Origin: Acridotheres tristis
Lineage: Eukaryota; Chordata; Aves; Passeriformes; Sturnidae
Assembly: GCA_037013685.1 (NCBI GenBank)
Contig: CM072888.1
Coordinates: forward strand, 4,135,034 to 4,199,033
Direction: 5' to 3'
Length of the DNA: 64,000 bases
Shown here: positions 50,465-64,000 of the stretch, piece by piece
Position numbering within the stretch: the first letter of the stretch is position 1
How the letters are laid out: each line of letters begins with the position of its first letter
Notes under the pieces: generated by a model
What the model saw: only the letters and a program-made list of their open reading frames with translations
Told to the model about the DNA's origin: nothing
The model's database searches: none
Program-made: the position numbers and the translations under genes

Positions 50465-53400
50465 AGCAAAGCTCAAATCATTTATTCCACAGCTTTTTTC
50501 TACTCCAATTCTCATTTAAATCCTATGGCCACACTGAAACCTTACTAAAATTGCTAGGTTAATGAAAAATATCACATAAAAGTATTCTGGACATGGCTGA
50601 GGAAATAGTTTAGAAAGGGGTAACCTCACCTGCTTGGCTTACCAACAACTGCCTTCACTGCAGAGGAAACTTTCCACTGCATTCATTTGAGGAAAGCTTT
50701 TGGTTTAGGTTACTCAAAACTCCAAGATTTTCTCTCACATATACAGTAGAAAATGTCCTCTGGATAAGCTGTCGGTGTCACCAGGCAAGAACGAGTTACA
50801 AGCTCAACTCTGTGCTCAATATCAGCAAGGGAAGGCAGCAACCTGGCCTGGTTACAAACAGCAAACTCCCATAAACACAGAAAATGGGTGCATCTTGTCA
50901 AGATTAGTGTACTCTGAATTTAATAATTCATCCTCCTCTTGCATTTTCTAGACTGAATCTGATTAAGTAGCTATTTTCAACCATGGTTTTATTATTCTTT
51001 TAATAATTTTGTTCTAAGTGATAAAGGAAGTAAACAAAGTGAGATCTGTAATAATAAATTTTTTTCTTCCATGCCCAAAGGGCTTTTATTATTTAATCTC
51101 AGCAGATCTAATCCCCACTTTACCTACTATGAAACTGAACAAACTGCACACAGATGCAGAAGGTAATGTAGTGACCAAACCCTCCAAGTTTTATCACAGT
51201 ATAACTGACCTATGTTAAAAAGTCAGAACACATCAGAAAAAAGGACTTGAATGCTTTAAAACACTTAGAACAAGGTGTCATTTTGTGAAATTACTTTGCT
51301 GTTTCTTGTCTTGCAAAGTGGATTTATGACCTACCCTGGATTTAGCAGATCAAATTTGTTAAAGAATATTTTAAAGTCTGAGGCACGACACAGAGAAGAA
51401 TCACAACACCAGTACCAAAGAGTTACCCTGGCTAATGCTGTAGTGGAGGTCTCTCCTCCAGCAGCAACCTTACCTGTTGTAGCACTTCCTCCCAGTTTTA
51501 TTTGAACAGCTGGTAAACTGGAAATGAACTTGTGGATTTAAGGGCTTAGAGTCTTTTCCCTGTAGAAGGATAACCAAAAAAACCCCTGAAGCCACAAACC
51601 CAGAACAACTTTTATTATTGGTTCCTTTTTGCTGAATGCCCTTCTCAAAGAAAAACAGAAATTAAAACAACCTCTCTTTGATTATTGTTCAGCCAAGAAC
51701 AACCATGCAACAAATGGAGTTAGAAAATTGACAACCAGTTATTCCCAGTTCACTATGTCCTACATCTACCTGATCCTGTAGAAACATGCTGAGACACTTC
51801 CATTGCTTCAGAGATTTCAAAGATGAGGGCTGTGAACACCAATGGTGTCTGAAGTACAGCTGACCATATCTGTCTGTGATGCAAGATGCCTTAAGGGAAA
51901 TTTATACACAACCAACATAACTTAATATTAAAAGGTTGCAATTATGTATCATTATTGCTCTAAAGTTTTTAGAACAAAGTATCACATTTAAACTGGGACA
52001 TTTTCTGGTTGTATTTGTACAGAACCAAGCTCCTGTTTATCAGGACATCCTGCTAGCAAAAACCTAGACAGTGGAGTCAGATTTCAAAGTTCAGCTAGAC
52101 TCTACTAATTTCCAAGAGCACACACAGAATCAGACTTCCAGAGCCCTATGAAACTGTGATCTCACCTTTTCATTCCAGCCTTTTATATATCTGACCTATA
52201 TAACACTTTATGCATATGCATGCATATCTTGTTTGTGAAAGCCTTGTGGGATCACACTATTTCAAAAACCTAGGTGGCAAGTCTTATTGTTTTTCTCTTT
52301 CTTAAATTGAGTAATAGCTCATAAATCCAAGTTTCCTTGGGTTAGTTGTTGGAAAGACCTCATGATCTAACACAGTAACACCAGGAGTCAAACACTAAGT
52401 GGATTTGGTTTTGTTTTTCCATTTTACTACCTAGATTTTTCTCAAGTACCAGGCCCAGGACATGTGCAGTGATGGAGATTCTTCAGCAAGATTTCCCTGC
52501 CTACCTCAGCTGGAGTCCATGGAGACAAATGGAGCATCAAGTCTCTCCTGCTCTTGTGACAGGGGTGGGTGTTTCCCCCATCACTGGAGGGTGATGACAG
52601 CTTGGATATCATGGCCAGCTCTGATCCCACTGCTGCTGGAACGTGAGAGGCAGCTGGTGTTAGCCAACTCCAAAACATTCCTACTTGAGATAACACACAG
52701 GGCTCAGGGAAAGTGAGCAGCAAACACTTTGCAAACACTGAGCTCTGCCACTTCAGTCTGCCCCTGCCCACAGCATTGCAGAGTCAGGAACAGCTTAGAC
52801 AGAGGACAGGAGATAAAAGGGACTAAATAGGCAATAACTATTACATAAAAGACTTTCCCAGGTTGAAATATCCAATGAATAATTTTCCAGGTCAAGGAAA
52901 CTTTAGCTTTGACAACTTTTCAGCTGAGACTTAAATTACTTAAATTTCTGCCATCTTCTTGATGTACCACAGAATATACAGCTGTCAGAATTCATGGTGA
53001 AGAACATAATTTTACAGCTGTAACTGCTGTTGTATTCTGAGCTCACACTTGCCTAAAAAACCCAAATAAGCAGATTTCAAATCTCAGTGTGAAGAAAATC
53101 CCAACACTTCAGTGCAATAAGTGTGTAACTGACCACCTTTTACTGTACCCTAATCACACCCTGACAGCAGCACACTGAGCTCCTCCTCATAACCTTCTAA
53201 AATTGCAGTGACTACACACTCTTATAGGAACATCACTAGATTTTCATATTATTCTGCAAGGCACCACTTACTATGGAAAAGTCAGTATTTGCATAAATGA
53301 TGATTAACAACCAAACATAGAAACACAACACTAAAAAACTTTACAATTACCTTGAGAGCAACAGGTTTCACTTTAACACTTTTCAAAGTCAGGTGAAGGG

Positions 53401-53487
53401 AACATTCTCTATTTTTTCCAGGTAATACCAAGTGGGACATTGTCAATGGAAAATTTTTCTCTAACAAGAAGGGTTTGCTGGTTTGCC

Positions 53488-53541
53488 TTTTTTTTTTCTT
53501 TCTGTTTGTTTTGGTTTGCTCCTTTTTTTTTTTTTCTCCTT
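53488..53541 (+). repeat. Pyrimidine-rich tract downstream of PRDM5
   Basis: Two T runs of about 10 and 13 are joined by TTTCTGTTTGTTTTGG. Read on the PRDM5 strand this is A-rich. It lies beyond the distal polyadenylation candidate. Low-complexity sequence with no further signal. Confidence 0.8.
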
Positions 53542-54277
53542 TAAGAAAGCTACAATCAAATAAAAAAATGTAGCATACTGGTAAGTCTGCCTTGCATATA
53601 AAATCAATTACACAGTTCATGAATCCAGTAATGGGAAACATATTACCTCTGACTGGGAGAAATTCGGGTCCCCCATGGAAAGAACAGGGCAGCTCTTGCT
53701 GTGGAAAGACCTGGAGCTGCCCAGCCAGGTGCTGGCTCTGTAGCAGCTCAGCTCTGCAGCCATTTTTTGCCCAAAAGGAAATTTCCTGGAGGACAAGATG
53801 GAGAAGATGCTCACCTGGAGCTGGGCTTCAGCCTCCTGCACCTGCTCCTTGTGTTTTGCCTTTCAGGAAGGTCTGAATTCCCTCCCTGATCCTGTCAATC
53901 CCTCCTTCTGGTGACACCATTAATAAGATCAAAGCTTCAGCTGCTTAACTGCTGGTGCTGATTACATACAGTGAGATTCATCTGTATGTATTGTAGCTTA
54001 CCTAGAAACAATTAAAAAACAAAAGGACATTCTCCTCTCTACTTACTGATTTCCACAACTAGTTATTTTTCTCAAAAGCAGATATTAACCCTAAACATGT
54101 AGCAACTTTGCAGTACAGATTTCTAGCAAAAAGCCTATGCAAAACATGTATATATGTTGAATTATCCTTTTTTTTTTCCCCAAAAAAGGCTTTTCTTCTT
54201 TGTATTTTAACAGACTTGTCGCTCAAAAACTCCTCAGAAAACCTTCACTTTTGGTTTGTTTTGGTTTTTTTTCGTGT

Positions 54278-54283
54278 TTTATT
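54278..54283 (-). terminator. PRDM5: Candidate PRDM5 distal polyadenylation signal (AATAAA)
   Basis: This is the second canonical AATAAA on the minus strand, about 1.86 kb past the stop codon. If used, the 3' UTR would cover 54.26-56.14 kb and include the pyrimidine/purine tracts and the CRE-like site at 54409. Which site is used cannot be decided from sequence. Confidence 0.3.
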
Positions 54284-54408
54284 GTCCTTCTACAGTTCTT
54301 TGTGCCTGTGTTTGTACTGACCAAATGAAAGAAGGAAAAAAAAAAAAAAAGGCTGAAAAACAGGGAAGTGGAATCTTGGTTTTCCTACGACTCAATTCTT
54401 CATTTCAC

Positions 54409-54474
54409 TGACGTCAAAAAAGACAAATAACAACAACAACAACAAAGTAACCTACCCCAGACACGTCAAAAAAG
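54409..54474. promoter_or_regulatory. Perfect CRE octamer with a repeated ACGTCAAAAAAG motif
   Basis: TGACGTCA, the full palindromic CREB/ATF site, is at 54409-54416. The 12-mer ACGTCAAAAAAG occurs at 54411-54422 and again at 54463-54474, with a short (AAC)n run between. The motif is directly visible. Regulatory function 1.7 kb downstream of PRDM5 is inference. Confidence 0.35.
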
Positions 54475-55738
54475 TCACCAATCTAATTCTCCTTGGAGAT
54501 AATTAAGAATACACAGCTAAAAAAAGCATCACACAACTCAGTATATGATACTGCTTGCTTTTGCTATCTAACACTTAAAATTATATTATTTTTATAGTAA
54601 CTACCAGTAAATTAAAAATTTTGGACCTAGAAATGAACTGTTCTGATAAATTGTAACAAAATCTCTACAAACAAAGAAAGGAAATATTCTTTACTTAACT
54701 TTACAATGCTTATTTCAACTACATTTGTCTTAGACATAGAATATACTTGATTTATATGAATAAATTAATTTCTGGAATGGAACTGGCAAAGTCTCCAAGT
54801 TTCTCCTCCCTCTCAGGAAGCAAACAGGGCATGAAGGCTTAGGATGCTTTTGCACACAGAAAGTTGGCACAAACAGGAGAATTATTGATAATTTCACTTC
54901 TCCAAAATCTGCAGGAACCCTATACAAATGTTCCAGTTCCTTTTGAAAAACAGACAGGTCAAAAATGAATCTGAACAGTTTGCTAATGCCAGAGCCTTCA
55001 TATTAACTGCTGATAACTCAGGAATTCCACATGCAATCACCCTCTGAAGTTACAGTTTTACTGTCCTTGCAGATAAGAATTTCTTGGTTATCTGGTTGTA
55101 CAAGAGGGCCTGTGGGAACTCCTTTGAAGAGTCTTCTGCAGCAAACAACTCACTCTGATAACATGAAGAATTTGATTGTTACTTGGTTTTCAAGCAGTAT
55201 TTTTCCCAGTGCACATGAGGGGAATTAAGGAAAAAAAAAGAAAAAGGTATTTAAGTGGTATGAAGAAATGCAGAGCATCTGATTCAGCAGGAAGAAACAC
55301 TGTGGGAACCAGCTATTCACCAGGAAATCAAACACATGTCAACTCAACAATTCTAGCTGCTCAAGCCACCCTGTTAAGATGTCTTTCCACTTGCCTTGCC
55401 AGCCACAGTGATGAGTATGAATACAGCACTTAAAACTAAATTACTCCGAATTTTTGCTTCACTCTTGTTTCGTGTAACCAGAAGAAAGAAATCCTCCTCA
55501 ATCTCATACAGGAATACTGAACGTTGACACATTTCCACAGTTCTCTACCCACACATTTTGGCATCTCAAGAACCAATTCAAGTTAATGAGTTTCATACAG
55601 TAATGAGAAAGCTGCAAATAAAATGAGACAAAATTGTGTTACAACAAAATGTGGAATTATGATACGAATAAAACAAGCCTGGACACAATCAGCAGTCAAT
55701 TAGAATGACAAACTCAGTGTGGTTTCAAATTAAATAAT

Positions 55739-55744
55739 TTTAAT
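55739..55744 (-). terminator. PRDM5: Candidate PRDM5 polyadenylation signal (ATTAAA)
   Basis: The common variant hexamer ATTAAA lies on the minus strand about 400 bases after the stop codon. It is an alternative to the proximal AATAAA. AT-rich sequence makes chance occurrences common. Confidence 0.25.
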
Positions 55745-55940
55745 GGAGCCTTGTAGGTTAGATACAGAAATACAGTTGCAGACAGCCAAGAGTCTGGTTG
55801 CAAGTGTCCAGGATTTCCAGGCACTGCTACTAATATCTAAGTTTCTAAGGATGTCATTAACAAAGTGAAGTTTGCTTAAAGCTTCTTTGTTTGAATGAAG
55901 ATAAAAATTTTACAAAGTTATTTTATCTTCTTTTTTTTTT

Positions 55941-55946
55941 TTTATT
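55941..55946 (-). terminator. PRDM5: Candidate PRDM5 proximal polyadenylation signal (AATAAA)
   Basis: AATAAA on the minus strand, about 195 bases past the stop codon, is the first canonical hexamer downstream of the coding region. A genomic A-run on the transcript strand follows at once, and T-rich sequence after that could serve as the downstream element. The A-run could also cause oligo-dT internal priming, so transcript ends mapped here need care. Use of this signal is inferred. Confidence 0.45.
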
Positions 55947-56139
55947 TTCAAGCTGTTTTACATAAGAATCTCTTTGGGGTTTTCCCCCTACTAACGTATT
56001 TTCAACAAAATTGGGAAAAACAACATGAGAAGGCATTACAGTTGTTTCTCCTGACTATGCTTACTGGCCAGGTGGAATGTCTGGTTTCTACACCTGCAAA
56101 TGCAGCACTTTGGATCCACTCTTGTGACTGAGGTTGTAT

Positions 56140-56304
56140 TTAGGTGTCAGTTTCTCCATGGACGTTTTCCATGTGCACTTTGAGGTAGTCATTCCTTGTA
56201 AACTTCTTGTGGCAGAGCTGGCACTCTGCCATGGGGCGGTTGGGGTTGTGAGTCAGCTTGTGTCGGATCAGCATCTTCTTCAGGCTGAAGGACAGGTCAC
56301 AAAC
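56140..56304 (-). CDS. PRDM5: PRDM5 last coding exon with stop codon
   Basis: This exon encodes 54 residues and a TAA stop (56142-56140). It begins [15 protein letters not shown], finishing the finger split by the intron (C-X2-C-X12-H-X3-H). A non-canonical linker follows (NPNRPMAE instead of TGEKP), then a last finger [17 protein letters not shown] with H-X4-H spacing, and a short tail ending GETDT. The finger with [11 protein letters not shown] next to the NPNRP linker is characteristic of the PRDM5 carboxyl terminus. The acceptor is good: a pyrimidine tract (TTTCCTTTTTCTTGTCTTCACTGCCTCAG region) lies immediately upstream. The reading frame is intact, with no frameshift, and the phase matches the preceding exon. 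Fingers in this family bind DNA, and PRDM5 is linked to extracellular-matrix and Wnt target genes and, in humans, to brittle cornea syndrome. These roles are family knowledge, not visible here. Confidence 0.93.
   Translation of the reverse strand, partial: VCDLSFSLKKMLIRHKLTHNPNRPMAECQLCHKKFTRNDYLKVHMENVHGETDT

Positions 56305-64000
<7,696 letters not shown>

Larger units (their letters stand above)
46841..54277. other. Intergenic, downstream flank of PRDM5
   Basis: Contains the hairpin at 48611-48640, the motif cluster at 50402-50428, the (AAAC)n repeat and the pyrimidine tract at 53488-53541. No other exon or RNA is recognised. Its right end could fall inside an extended PRDM5 3' UTR if a more distal polyadenylation site is used. 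Confidence 0.55.

Overview
This is vertebrate chromosomal DNA and most of it is non-coding. The only gene I can identify is the 3' end of PRDM5, a PR-domain C2H2 zinc-finger transcription factor, on the minus strand. Two exons are visible, at 61019-60915 and 56304-56140. They encode the last three zinc fingers and the stop codon. The rest of PRDM5 lies beyond the right edge. The long AT-rich spacer has only old, degraded interspersed repeats and no Alu or young L1 elements. That fits a bird or another sauropsid better than a mammal, but the class is an inference and I cannot name the species.

Layout. From 64000 down to 61020 is PRDM5 intron. 61019-60915 is the penultimate exon, 60914-56305 is the last intron, and 56304-56140 is the last coding exon. 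The 3' UTR follows, with candidate polyadenylation signals at 55941-55946, 55739-55744 and 54278-54283. Everything from there down to position 1 is intergenic. In human chromosome 4q27 the segment downstream of PRDM5 is a gene-poor interval leading to MAD2L1. I see no MAD2L1 exon, so the window probably ends inside that desert.

The desert is not featureless. It holds three degraded MIR/CORE-SINE-like fragments (about 7398-7520, 12645-12720 and 45400-45475), a tRNA-Ser-like relic (about 11008-11085), and a diverged pair of about 150-bp sequences 1 kb apart (6063-6215 and 7043-7200). Several blocks look like conserved regulatory DNA because of clustered homeodomain, POU or CRE-type motifs or retained CpGs. 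The best is 46340-46840. There are also a few strong palindromes and hairpins, mainly 33813-33834 and 48611-48640. The motif-based enhancer calls are hypotheses.

I found no operon, CRISPR array, intact mobile element, intact RNA gene or novel multi-gene system. The two longest ATG-started open frames outside PRDM5 (10091-10759 and 25660-26367) match nothing I recognise and are most likely chance.
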